Shown here in pieces: positions 35,551-42,999 of a stretch of 64,000 bases of DNA. The notes beneath the pieces were generated by a model. It was not told the origin of the DNA and searched no databases. It saw only the letters and a list, made by a program, of their open reading frames with translations. How positions within the stretch are numbered: position 1 is the stretch's first letter; every line of letters starts with the position of its first letter. The translations under genes were made by a program, and so were the position numbers. The DNA lies in contig NZ_LIVZ01000012.1 in assembly GCF_001905845.1 (NCBI RefSeq), positions 186,001 to 250,000 of the forward strand, read 5' to 3'. Source of the DNA: Streptomyces sp. TSRI0107. Its GTDB lineage: Bacteria > Actinomycetota > Actinomycetes > Streptomycetales > Streptomycetaceae.

Positions 35551-36381
35551 TCACTCCTCGCGGTCCTCCGCGGTCTCCGCCTCCCACGACGTCAGCGGCG
35601 AGCCCGCCGCCGTCCTGATCGCCAGCACCTCGCAGCCCATGAGGCGGAAGGCGGCGAACAGACGGCGGCGGACCTCCGCCTTGTCCCCGGGCGGGAATCC
35701 CACGCGGATCTGGTGCGGGTTCGTCCGGTCGTAGGTGAGGAGCCAGTCCGAGTCGACGGTGGCGAAGTGGTCCTGTCCCGACTCGCCCCGCTCCGACGTC
35801 CAGCTGCCCCGGTCGGCCGTGGGCGCCAGCGCCTCCCGGAGGATCCGCAGCCGATCGGCGTACGGGTGCGGTCCCTCGGACAGCACCAGGCACCGGTGGA
35901 CACGCGGCCGGAAGGCGTTGAACCACGGCGCCAGGTCCGGCTCCATGCGGCCCAGCAGCCGGGAGTCGAGCCGTCCCCGGGCCCAGCCGTCGACGAACTC
36001 GAGCGCCCCCATGGCGAACTCCTCGGACTGACGGGCTTCGCCCCAGACCACGACCGGCCAGTCCCCGGGCTCGCCGTCGGTACGCCAGCACAACCGGTCG
36101 GCGTCCATCGTCGTCCCCCAGATCAGCAGGCCGTGCGGGCTGTCCGTGCCCGGACCGTGGCCGCGCCGCCACTGGAGGCCGTTGTGCCGGCTGGTGCCGA
36201 AGGGGGTCCGCAGGTACAGGAAGTCGCAGTACTCGCCCCACCCATAGGTCTCGACCAGCCACTTGTAGTCGTCCGGCAGCCGCACCTCCAGGCGCGCCTC
36301 CACAGCGGTCCAGTCGCCCCGCGCGTCGACGGGTTCCGCGGGCGGCGGCACTGCCCGCACCAGCGTGTCGTACGCCGTCAC
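35551..36381 (-). CDS. SMI1/KNR4 (SUKH) domain protein
   Basis: 276 residues. The first ~150 residues have the SUKH core (WTAVEARLEVRLPDDYKWLV, then YGWGEYCDFLYL and later GLLIWGTTMDADRLCW). The C-terminal part (DWLLTYDRTNPHQIRVGF) is unrecognised. SUKH proteins include many immunity proteins against contact-dependent toxins, but no toxin gene is nearby. GTG 36381 overlaps the zinc-ribbon stop (GTGA), so the two genes are coupled. Confidence 0.78.
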   Translation of the reverse strand: MTAYDTLVRAVPPPAEPVDARGDWTAVEARLEVRLPDDYKWLVETYGWGEYCDFLYLRTPFGTSRHNGLQWRRGHGPGTDSPHGLLIWGTTMDADRLCWRTDGEPGDWPVVVWGEARQSEEFAMGALEFVDGWARGRLDSRLLGRMEPDLAPWFNAFRPRVHRCLVLSEGPHPYADRLRILREALAPTADRGSWTSERGESGQDHFATVDSDWLLTYDRTNPHQIRVGFPPGDKAEVRRRLFAAFRLMGCEVLAIRTAAGSPLTSWEAETAEDREE

Positions 36382-36659
36382 CGGCGCGCGTCCAGCGTGT
36401 CGCCCTGCCCGTACGGCGGGCCGGCCACGGCCTGCGCCCGCAGCTGCTCCGCCTGCTCCCGGGTGACCTTCTGTTCCGCGCCGCAGAACGTGCACTGCGT
36501 CATGTACTTCGTCGAGACCGGGAACAGCGGGACGAAGAACAGCGTGAACTTCGTGACGCGCTTCCTGAGGGTGTGCGCGGCCGGATTGCGGCAGTGGCCG
36601 CACACCAGCGTCAGTATCGCGAGCTGGTACAGATACCCCTTGGTACCGAAGATGATCAC
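36378..36659 (-). CDS. Zinc-ribbon domain protein
   Basis: 93 residues. VCGHCRNPAAH and TQCTFCGAEQKV form two CxxC knuckles about 35 residues apart; a hydrophobic stretch between them (KFTLFFVPLFPVS) may be membrane-associated. Similar small zinc-ribbon proteins are common in actinomycetes; their role is unknown. Translationally coupled to the downstream SUKH gene. Confidence 0.8.
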   Translation of the reverse strand: MIIFGTKGYLYQLAILTLVCGHCRNPAAHTLRKRVTKFTLFFVPLFPVSTKYMTQCTFCGAEQKVTREQAEQLRAQAVAGPPYGQGDTLDARR

Positions 36660-36902
36660 GTCGCTGATCCCTCCCGGTCGGCGCCGGCCGGCACCCTGCC
36701 GGCCGCGCGGTGAGACATACGCTCACACCCCCAGTCTTTCGCACCCTCACGTGAACGTCTCCGCGGTGCGGCGGACTCACCCGGCGCGTGCCGGAGACCG
36801 TGGTGCCGCCCGTCCGAGGACCGCCGCGAAGCAGCCGCGCTTCCTAGACTGGAAGCAACCCGGTCCCTCCGACGCGGCCGGTACGGAAGGCGGTGCCGCC
36901 CC

Positions 36903-37655
36903 ATGCCCTACGTCGCTGTGAGTGCGCTCAGCCACCCCGGGCTGTTGCGGTCGCGGAACGAGGACAGCCTGGTCATCGGCCCGTGGACGCTGTGCGCCAC
37001 CGTGACCGAGAGCCCGCAGACACTGGTCTTCCCGCTCGGCGGCCCGCTGGTCGTCGCCGTCGCCGACGGCCTCGGCGGGCACCCCGGCGGGGAGATCGCC
37101 AGCTCCCTGGTGGTGCAGCGGATCGCCGCGGTGGGCACCGACCTGACCGGCGAGGACGCGATACGCGACGTCCTCGACGCCTGCAACCGGGAGGTCTACG
37201 AGGCCGCCGGCGGCGACGACGGCGGCGAGCTGGCCACCATGGGCACGACGGTCGCCGGCGTCGTCGTACGGGACGACTCACTGCTGGTGTTCAACGTGGG
37301 CGACAGCCGGGTCCTGGCCATGGACCGGGACGGGCTGCGGCAGCTCAGCGTCGACGACAGCCCGCCACTGGAACCGGGGCACCGCACCACCTCCATCGTC
37401 ACCCAGTGCCTCGGCGGCAGCCCCTTCTACCGTGCAGTGCGGCCGCACGTGGCCCCCGTGCCCCTGACGCCCGGCGACCGCTATCTCGTCTGCACCGACG
37501 GCGTGACCGACCCGCTGCCGCCGGAGGTCATCGAGGACGTGCTGAGCCGACACGACGACGGCCGGGCGGCGTTCGAGCTGTGGAAGGCGGCCATCGAGGC
37601 GGGCGGCCCCGACAACATCACGCTGGCCGTGCTGCGGGTCGGGGACGAGGCCTGA
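36903..37655 (+). CDS. PP2C-family Ser/Thr protein phosphatase
   Basis: 250 residues, a stand-alone PPM domain. Metal-binding motifs: LLRSRNEDSLVIG (motif 1), VAVADGLGGHPGGE (motif 2), ATMGTTVAGVVV, NVGDSRV, VCTDGVTD and GGPDNITLAV. It lacks a membrane anchor, unlike many PstP proteins. It likely reverses Ser/Thr kinase signalling in the cytoplasm; no kinase gene is adjacent. Confidence 0.9.
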   Translation: MPYVAVSALSHPGLLRSRNEDSLVIGPWTLCATVTESPQTLVFPLGGPLVVAVADGLGGHPGGEIASSLVVQRIAAVGTDLTGEDAIRDVLDACNREVYEAAGGDDGGELATMGTTVAGVVVRDDSLLVFNVGDSRVLAMDRDGLRQLSVDDSPPLEPGHRTTSIVTQCLGGSPFYRAVRPHVAPVPLTPGDRYLVCTDGVTDPLPPEVIEDVLSRHDDGRAAFELWKAAIEAGGPDNITLAVLRVGDEA

Positions 37656-38051
37656 CCGCCGGCATGTGACGCGGCACGGCCGCCGGACGACGAACCAGCT
37701 GCCGGGCTGACGCTCGAAGAGGCGCGCCGCGGAGACTGAGCGAGCGTCAGAAAACGCCGAACACGCAGAGATCCGGGGGCAGTCGCGCAGACGGCATGTG
37801 CGGAACCGGCGCCGACGCGTGAGTTCCGCGAGGTCGCCGGGGTGGATCCGCACGGCTGGACGCTCGACGAGAACGCCGGGCCGCACCACTGATGTCCGCT
37901 GAGCGAACACCCGCGTCCGGAAAACCTCTTGACGGGACACCGACATCTCACTGAACATCAGGCAGCGCACAGCACCCGCACAGCTCTGGCACCCCCGCTT
38001 CAGACACCGTCCGGAACCCCACCCCTAGACGAGAAAGTGCGGACCCCCCAC
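37656..38051. other. Intergenic stretch with terminator and possible gene remnant
   Basis: Contains the PP2C terminator and, around 37818-37895, a short frame ending EVAGVDPHGWTLDENAGPHH that resembles the C-terminal tail of a protein without its body. The final ~150 bp must hold the aminopeptidase promoter; a TTGACG at 37930-37935 is a possible -35 element. Confidence 0.35.
37707..37750 (+). terminator. Hairpin after the PP2C gene
   Basis: Perfect 10-bp arms CTGACGCTCG (37707-37716) and CGAGCGTCAG (37741-37750), followed by AAAA. The 24-nt loop is long but can fold further. Confidence 0.45.
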
Positions 38052-39398
38052 ATGACGACTCCCCGGTCCACGCTGCCCAGACCCTTCCGCAGACGCACCG
38101 CGACCGTGGCCACCCTGGCCGTGGCCGCCCTGCTCGCCGCCGTGCCCGCCACCTCGGCGACCGCCCGCGACCGCGCCCCCGACGCTCCGCAGGCCCTCGC
38201 GGCCCCCGACATCCCCCTCGCGAACGTCAAGGCGCACCTCACCCAGTTCCAGTCGATCGCCACCGCCAACGGCGGCAACCGCGCCCACGGCCGCCCCGGT
38301 TACAAGGCCTCGCTCGACTACGTACGGGCCAAGCTGGACGCCGCCGGATTCACCACCACCGTCCAGCAGTTCACCTCCTCCGGCGCCACCGGCTACAACC
38401 TGATCGCCGACTGGCCCGGCGGCGACCCCAACCAGGTCCTCATGGCCGGAGCGCACCTCGACTCCGTCTCCTCCGGCCCCGGCATCAACGACAACGGCTC
38501 CGGCTCCGCCGCCGTGCTCGAGACCGCGCTCGCCGTCTCCCGCGCCCAGCTGCAACCCACCAGGCACCTGCGGTTCGCCTGGTGGGGCGCCGAGGAACTG
38601 GGCCTGGTCGGCTCCAAGTACTACGTCAACAGCCTGGCCACCGGGGACCGTTCACGGATCGCGGGCTACATCAACCTCGACATGGTCGGCTCCCCGAACC
38701 CCGGCTACTTCGTCTACGACGACGACCCCGCGATCGAGAAGGTCTTCAAGGACTGGTACGCGGGCATCGGCGTCCCCACGGAGATCGAGACCGAGGGCGA
38801 CGGCCGCTCCGACCACGCCTCGTTCAAGAACGCCGGCATACCCGTCGGCGGACTGTTCACCGGCGCCAGCCGCACGAAGACGGCGGCGCAGGCCACCAAG
38901 TGGGGCGGCACCGCGGGCCAGGCCTTCGACCGCTGCTACCACTCCTCCTGCGACACCACGACGAACATCAACGACACGGCCCTCGACCGCAACAGCGACG
39001 CCCTCGCCCACGCCGTGTGGACCCTGGGCACGACGACCTCCACGCCGCCGGGCTCGACGTACGAGAACACCACCGACGTCGCCGTCCCGGACAACGGCGC
39101 CGCGGTGACGTCCACCGTGTCCGTCACGGACCGCGCGGGGAACGCGCCCGCCACGCTCCAGGTCGGCGTGGACATCAAGCACACCTGGCGCGGTGACCTG
39201 GTCGTCGACCTGCTCGCCCCCGACGGCACGGCCTACCGGCTGAAGAACTCCAGCAGCTCCGACTCCGCGGACAACGTCATCGCCACCTACACCGTCAACG
39301 CCTCCGCCGAAACGGCGAACGGCGCGTGGCGGCTGCGCGTGCAGGACGTGGCCGCACAGGACACCGGCTACATCGACAGCTGGAAGCTCACCTTCTGA
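38052..39398 (+). CDS. Secreted M28 aminopeptidase with C-terminal P-domain
   Basis: 448 residues. Signal peptide with a twin-Arg-rich N-region and hydrophobic core (VATLAVAALLAAVPATSA). The M28 domain shows all zinc ligands in order: GAHLDS, INDNGSG, AEELG, NLDMVG and DHASF, as in the S. griseus aminopeptidase. A proprotein-convertase P domain (~330-448, YENTTDVAVPDNGAAVTS ... GYIDSWKLTF) is fused at the C-terminus. It removes N-terminal hydrophobic residues from extracellular peptides. A strong terminator follows. Confidence 0.92.
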   Translation: MTTPRSTLPRPFRRRTATVATLAVAALLAAVPATSATARDRAPDAPQALAAPDIPLANVKAHLTQFQSIATANGGNRAHGRPGYKASLDYVRAKLDAAGFTTTVQQFTSSGATGYNLIADWPGGDPNQVLMAGAHLDSVSSGPGINDNGSGSAAVLETALAVSRAQLQPTRHLRFAWWGAEELGLVGSKYYVNSLATGDRSRIAGYINLDMVGSPNPGYFVYDDDPAIEKVFKDWYAGIGVPTEIETEGDGRSDHASFKNAGIPVGGLFTGASRTKTAAQATKWGGTAGQAFDRCYHSSCDTTTNINDTALDRNSDALAHAVWTLGTTTSTPPGSTYENTTDVAVPDNGAAVTSTVSVTDRAGNAPATLQVGVDIKHTWRGDLVVDLLAPDGTAYRLKNSSSSDSADNVIATYTVNASAETANGAWRLRVQDVAAQDTGYIDSWKLTF

Positions 39399-39402
39399 CG
39401 CT

Positions 39403-39449
39403 CCGGACGCCGGGCGGGGCACTGTTCCAGTCCCTCGCCCGGCGTCCGG
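39403..39449. terminator. Terminator after the aminopeptidase
   Basis: Perfect 14-bp stem CCGGACGCCGGGCG (39403-39416) / CGCCCGGCGTCCGG (39436-39449), 19-nt loop; followed by two more copies of GCGTCCGG. It lies between convergent genes. Confidence 0.6.
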
Positions 39450-39465
39450 CGTCCGGCGTCCGGTG

Positions 39466-40011
39466 TCAGACCGTGGCGCCGGGGGCGGAGGCGCGCGGCG
39501 CCGTGTCGCGCCGGGCGATGGCCTCCGCCACCTCGCGGACCGCGCCCCGGATCAGGTCGCCGTAGGAGTCCTGCCCGAGGCCGGGCCCGGCCTTCGTGGC
39601 CGCGTCGATGTGGTCGGCCGCGGCCCCGCACGCGCCCAGCCGGCGGTAGTCGTCGGCCAGGTTGAGATGCAGGGACGGGTAGAAACCGGCGATGCGAAGG
39701 TCCGCGTGATGTTCGCGGGCGCGCTGCTCGGTGACGGCGTCGGCGGCGTCCAGCGCGCGGACGTCCCAGGCCAGGGCCTGGGCGGGATCCTCGTACAGGT
39801 CCGCCAGATGGTGCGCGAGGGTGCAGCGGTGCAGCGGGTCGCCGGTGACGCCGATCGAGGACCACAGCGCCAGCAACTCGCGACGGGCGTCGGCGGTACG
39901 GCCCGCGCGGCCCTCGGTGACGGCTCGGGCTATGGCTTCCATGGTGTGGTCAGGTGAGTCCGGGGCGTCCGGGGCGTCCGGGGAGTCCGGTGCGGTCGGC
40001 GGTGCGGTCAT
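39466..40011 (-). CDS. TPR-like helical protein
   Basis: 181 residues from ATG 40011, chosen because GAAAGGG lies nine bases upstream; an ATG at 40041 has none. The N-terminus is a Pro/Asp repeat (PDSPDAPDAPDSPD) encoded by a short tandem DNA repeat. The rest is a series of paired helices (CTLAHHLADLYEDPAQALAW, LHLNLADDYRRLGACGAA) resembling tetratricopeptide units. It follows the MerR-clamp gene by 42 bp and is probably its operon partner. Function unknown. Confidence 0.7.
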   Translation of the reverse strand: MTAPPTAPDSPDAPDAPDSPDHTMEAIARAVTEGRAGRTADARRELLALWSSIGVTGDPLHRCTLAHHLADLYEDPAQALAWDVRALDAADAVTEQRAREHHADLRIAGFYPSLHLNLADDYRRLGACGAAADHIDAATKAGPGLGQDSYGDLIRGAVREVAEAIARRDTAPRASAPGATV

Positions 40012-40053
40012 GGTTCGGGGCCCTTTCGTCGTCGTACTCATGGGGTGTCGTGG

Positions 40054-41124
40054 TCATCCGGAACAGCCGGTTCTCACCGGCATCGCCCAGGTGGTGAGGT
40101 CCCCGCGGTCGGCGGAGCGGATCGTGGCGGGCTGCGCGGTGCCCCGCAGGTCGATCAGCAGGTCCGGGCCGACGGCGGTGCTGACGGCCGGGTACAGCGT
40201 GGTCAGTTCGAAGGAGATCCGCAGGTCGTGCCCCGTCACACGCGCCGGGAGGCCGGCATCTCGGGACGTGCCGTCGGCCGCGAGGACCGCCAGGCCGCGG
40301 TCGGTCGCGCGCAGGGTGATCCGGTCGCCGGGATGTTGCTCCAGAGCCCGCAGGAACACGTCCTTGGAGACCGCCACCCGGGTGGTGACCTCGTCGAGCG
40401 AGTCGAGCATCAGCCCGATGTCAGGGAACTCCTCCGCCAGCACCCGGCAGTGCCGGCCCGCCTGGCCCGTGCCACGCAGGCGGAGCCCGTGCGGCGTCGC
40501 CTCCAGGCGTACCACCGCGCTGCGGCGCAGCTCGGCGACCGCGGCCCGCAGATCGTCGCCGTCGACCGTGGCGGCCCACACCGTGCCGGCGGGCTCGGCC
40601 GGCACCAGGGTCCGCGTGGACAGGCGGTACCGGTCCGTCGCGGTGAGGGTGATCGCCTCCCGGGTCACCTCGACCCGCAGTCCCCCCAGCACCGGCAGAG
40701 TCACGTCATGGGCCGTCGCCGTGAGGACCTGCTCCACGGCGTCCGCCAGCACCGGACCCTTCAGCGTCGCGAGCGGCAGGCCCGGCCCGGTGGCGAGCGC
40801 GCCCTGGATCGCCGTCGCGGTCAGGCGTGCCGCCGCCGCGTCCGCGAGGAGCGACGCGACATGCTCGTCGATCAGCCGGGACGCGTCCGCAGGCGCGGCG
40901 TCGAGCACCGTCCGCACCGTGCTCAAAGGCATCCCGATCTCCCGCAGCCCGCGCAGCAGCGTGGCGCGTGCGACCTGGTCGGCGCTGTAGTAGCGGTAGC
41001 CCGAGGCAGGGTCGACCTCGGCGGGGGACAGCAGCCCCGCGTCGGCGTAGAACCGCAACGCACTCGACGTCAGACCGCTGCGGCGGGCGAAGACCCCGAT
41101 CGGCATCAACTCGGAATTCGGCAC
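40054..41124 (-). CDS. MerR-type HTH fused to DNA polymerase III beta-clamp-like domains
   Basis: 356 residues. Residues 7-75 are a MerR winged helix (IGVFARRSGLTSSALRFYADAGLL, GYRYYSADQ). After a helical linker (~78-112), residues ~120-356 look like domains 2 and 3 of the DnaN sliding clamp: LTATDRYRLST (162-), EFPDIGLMLDSLDEV (232-), VAVSKDVFLRALEQ, ELTTLYPAVSTAVGPDLLID and a C-terminal TTWAMPVR matching the conserved MPMRL end. Clamp domain 1 is replaced by the DNA-binding part. It may be a regulator that dimerises or contacts replication proteins through the clamp fold (inference). Related annotations exist in actinomycetes, but I know of no function. Confidence 0.82.
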   Translation of the reverse strand: MPNSELMPIGVFARRSGLTSSALRFYADAGLLSPAEVDPASGYRYYSADQVARATLLRGLREIGMPLSTVRTVLDAAPADASRLIDEHVASLLADAAAARLTATAIQGALATGPGLPLATLKGPVLADAVEQVLTATAHDVTLPVLGGLRVEVTREAITLTATDRYRLSTRTLVPAEPAGTVWAATVDGDDLRAAVAELRRSAVVRLEATPHGLRLRGTGQAGRHCRVLAEEFPDIGLMLDSLDEVTTRVAVSKDVFLRALEQHPGDRITLRATDRGLAVLAADGTSRDAGLPARVTGHDLRISFELTTLYPAVSTAVGPDLLIDLRGTAQPATIRSADRGDLTTWAMPVRTGCSG

Positions 41125-41189
41125 CCGGTCATCCTCGGGTCTCGACCAAGTCGAAGGTCAACTCGCCGAGGTCCGCCCCTGGCCCCCGC

Positions 41190-42182
41190 TCAGCCGGACG
41201 TGGCCCGGAAACGGCGCCGGTACTCCGTCGGTGTCGTGTTCAGCCTGCGGCGGAACGCCCGGATCAGGGTGTCCGTCGTACCGAAGCCGCACGCCGAGAC
41301 GACGCGTTCGAGGGTCGCGTCGGTGGACTCGAGCTGGTTGCGGGCCATCTCGACGCGGGCGGACTCGACGTAGGCGCTCGGGGTCATGCCGAGTTCGGCC
41401 TTGAACACCCGGGTCAGCTGCCGCTCGCTGAGATGCGCGTACTCGGCGAGATCGGCGACGGTGAGCGGCTCGGCGATGTTCCGCATGATGTGGTGACGCA
41501 GGTCCTCCACCCGGCGGGTCGTGGAGACCGGTTCGAGCGGAACGCTGAACTGGCTCTGCCCGCTGGGCCGTTTCAGGTACATCACCAGCTGCCGGGCGAC
41601 GCGCAGCGCGACCGCCTCGCCGAAGTCGTCGGCGACGAGGGCGAGGGACAGGTCGAGGCAGGCGCTGATGCCCGCGCCGGTCCACACGTCGCCCTCGCGG
41701 ATGAAGATCGGGTCGGCGTCGACCTCGACCGCCGGGTGGTCGGCGGCGAGCTGCTGCGCGGTCGACCAGTGCGTGGTGGCGCGCTTGCCGTCGAGGAGGC
41801 CGGCGGCGGCGAGGATGTGGGCGCCGACGCAGACGGAGGCGACTCTGCGGCTCCGCCCGGCGAGTTCCTTCACCCGGGCGACCACCGCCGGGTCGGTGAG
41901 GGCGTGCACGCGCCGCCGGCTGTCGATCTCGACGGAGCCGGGCACCAGGAGGGTGTCGATGCTCTTCGCGGACACCTCGTCGAAGGTGAGGTCGGGGAGG
42001 ACCCGCACCCCGGCGGCGGTGGTCACGGGTCGCGGTGTCTCGGCGGCGAGCACCACCCGATAGCCCGCCGTCTCCGGCACCTCGCGCCGCACCAGGGAGA
42101 ACACCTCCGGCGGCCCGGTGACGTCGAGGAGGTCGACGCCCTCGAAGAGGACGATGACGACGAGTCGTTCGACGGTGCTCAA
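41190..42182 (-). CDS. GlxA-family AraC-type regulator with DJ-1/PfpI domain
   Basis: 330 residues. The N-terminal ~190 residues form a DJ-1/PfpI-like amidotransferase fold (VVIVLFEGVDLLDVTGPPEV, VASVCVGAHILAAAGLLDG with the nucleophile-elbow Cys). The C-terminal ~100 residues are an AraC DNA-binding domain with two HTH units (LTVADLAEYAHLSERQLTRVF; ERVVSACGFGTTDTLIRAF). Divergent from the isochorismatase-like gene, a frequent pairing that suggests direct control. Confidence 0.9.
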   Translation of the reverse strand: MSTVERLVVIVLFEGVDLLDVTGPPEVFSLVRREVPETAGYRVVLAAETPRPVTTAAGVRVLPDLTFDEVSAKSIDTLLVPGSVEIDSRRRVHALTDPAVVARVKELAGRSRRVASVCVGAHILAAAGLLDGKRATTHWSTAQQLAADHPAVEVDADPIFIREGDVWTGAGISACLDLSLALVADDFGEAVALRVARQLVMYLKRPSGQSQFSVPLEPVSTTRRVEDLRHHIMRNIAEPLTVADLAEYAHLSERQLTRVFKAELGMTPSAYVESARVEMARNQLESTDATLERVVSACGFGTTDTLIRAFRRRLNTTPTEYRRRFRATSG

Positions 42183-42353
42183 GGGGCCTCCGCCCGGTCG
42201 GCAGCAGCGATGTCCGGATCTGCATGTTAGATGACATTGCCGACGCGTCGAGCGGAGCCGTAGCTTTCTGCGCGGGGCCCCTCACCGCACGGACGGGCCG
42301 CACACACCGAGCCAGTCAGCGCACTTGGCATGCAGACATCTGGGGGTACTCCC

Positions 42354-42944
42354 ATGGCCACGACCACTCTGCGGGCACTCAGCGGTTTCGACGACACGCC
42401 CGCGTCGCTCGCCGACTCGACCCTGATCCTCGTCGACTACCAGAACACCTATGCCGGCGGAGTGATGGAGCTGGAGGGCTGGCGGGCCGCGCTCGACTCC
42501 GCCGCCGAGCTGCTGGGCCGGGCCCGGGAAGCGGGCGCCACGATCGTCCACGTCGTCAACGACGGCGGCGAGGGCACCCCCTACGACATCCGCGCCGAGA
42601 TCGGTCAGATCCACCCGAGCGTGGCGCCGGCCGACGGCGAGGCCGTGGTCGTCAAGAAGCTCCCGAACTCGTTCGCCGACACCGAGCTGGGCGACCTCGT
42701 CGACGCCGCCGGCCGCAAGGACGTCGTCGTCGTGGGCTTCATGACGCACATGTGCGTGCTGGCCACCGCCCAGGGCGCCTTCCTGCGCGGCAACCGGCCC
42801 ACCGTGGTCGCCGACGCCTGCGCGACGCGGGCCCTTCCGGCGGCGGGCACCGAAGTACCCGCCGCCCAGGTCCACCAGGGCGCCCTCGCGGCCATCGGCG
42901 ACCTCTACGGGATCGTCGTCCCCTCCGGGAAGTCCCTGACCTGA
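42354..42944 (+). CDS. Isochorismatase-like cysteine hydrolase
   Basis: 196 residues from ATG 42354 with GGGGGTA upstream. The catalytic triad of the family is visible: Asp in LILVDYQNTYAGG, Lys in VVVKKLPNSFADT, and Cys in VGFMTHMCVLATAQ. Members hydrolyse amides such as nicotinamide, N-carbamoyl compounds or isochorismate; substrate not assignable here. The GlxA-type regulator gene is divergent across 171 bp. Confidence 0.88.
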   Translation: MATTTLRALSGFDDTPASLADSTLILVDYQNTYAGGVMELEGWRAALDSAAELLGRAREAGATIVHVVNDGGEGTPYDIRAEIGQIHPSVAPADGEAVVVKKLPNSFADTELGDLVDAAGRKDVVVVGFMTHMCVLATAQGAFLRGNRPTVVADACATRALPAAGTEVPAAQVHQGALAAIGDLYGIVVPSGKSLT

Positions 42945-42999
42945 CAAGTCCCCGCCCTGATCCGGCGGGCCGGCCCAGGGCCCCTGAGGGGACGGGGCG

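Noticed and set aside
35551..36381. Toxin-immunity locus because of the SUKH domain
   Set aside because: No toxin, secretion signal or repeat immunity array in the neighbourhood.
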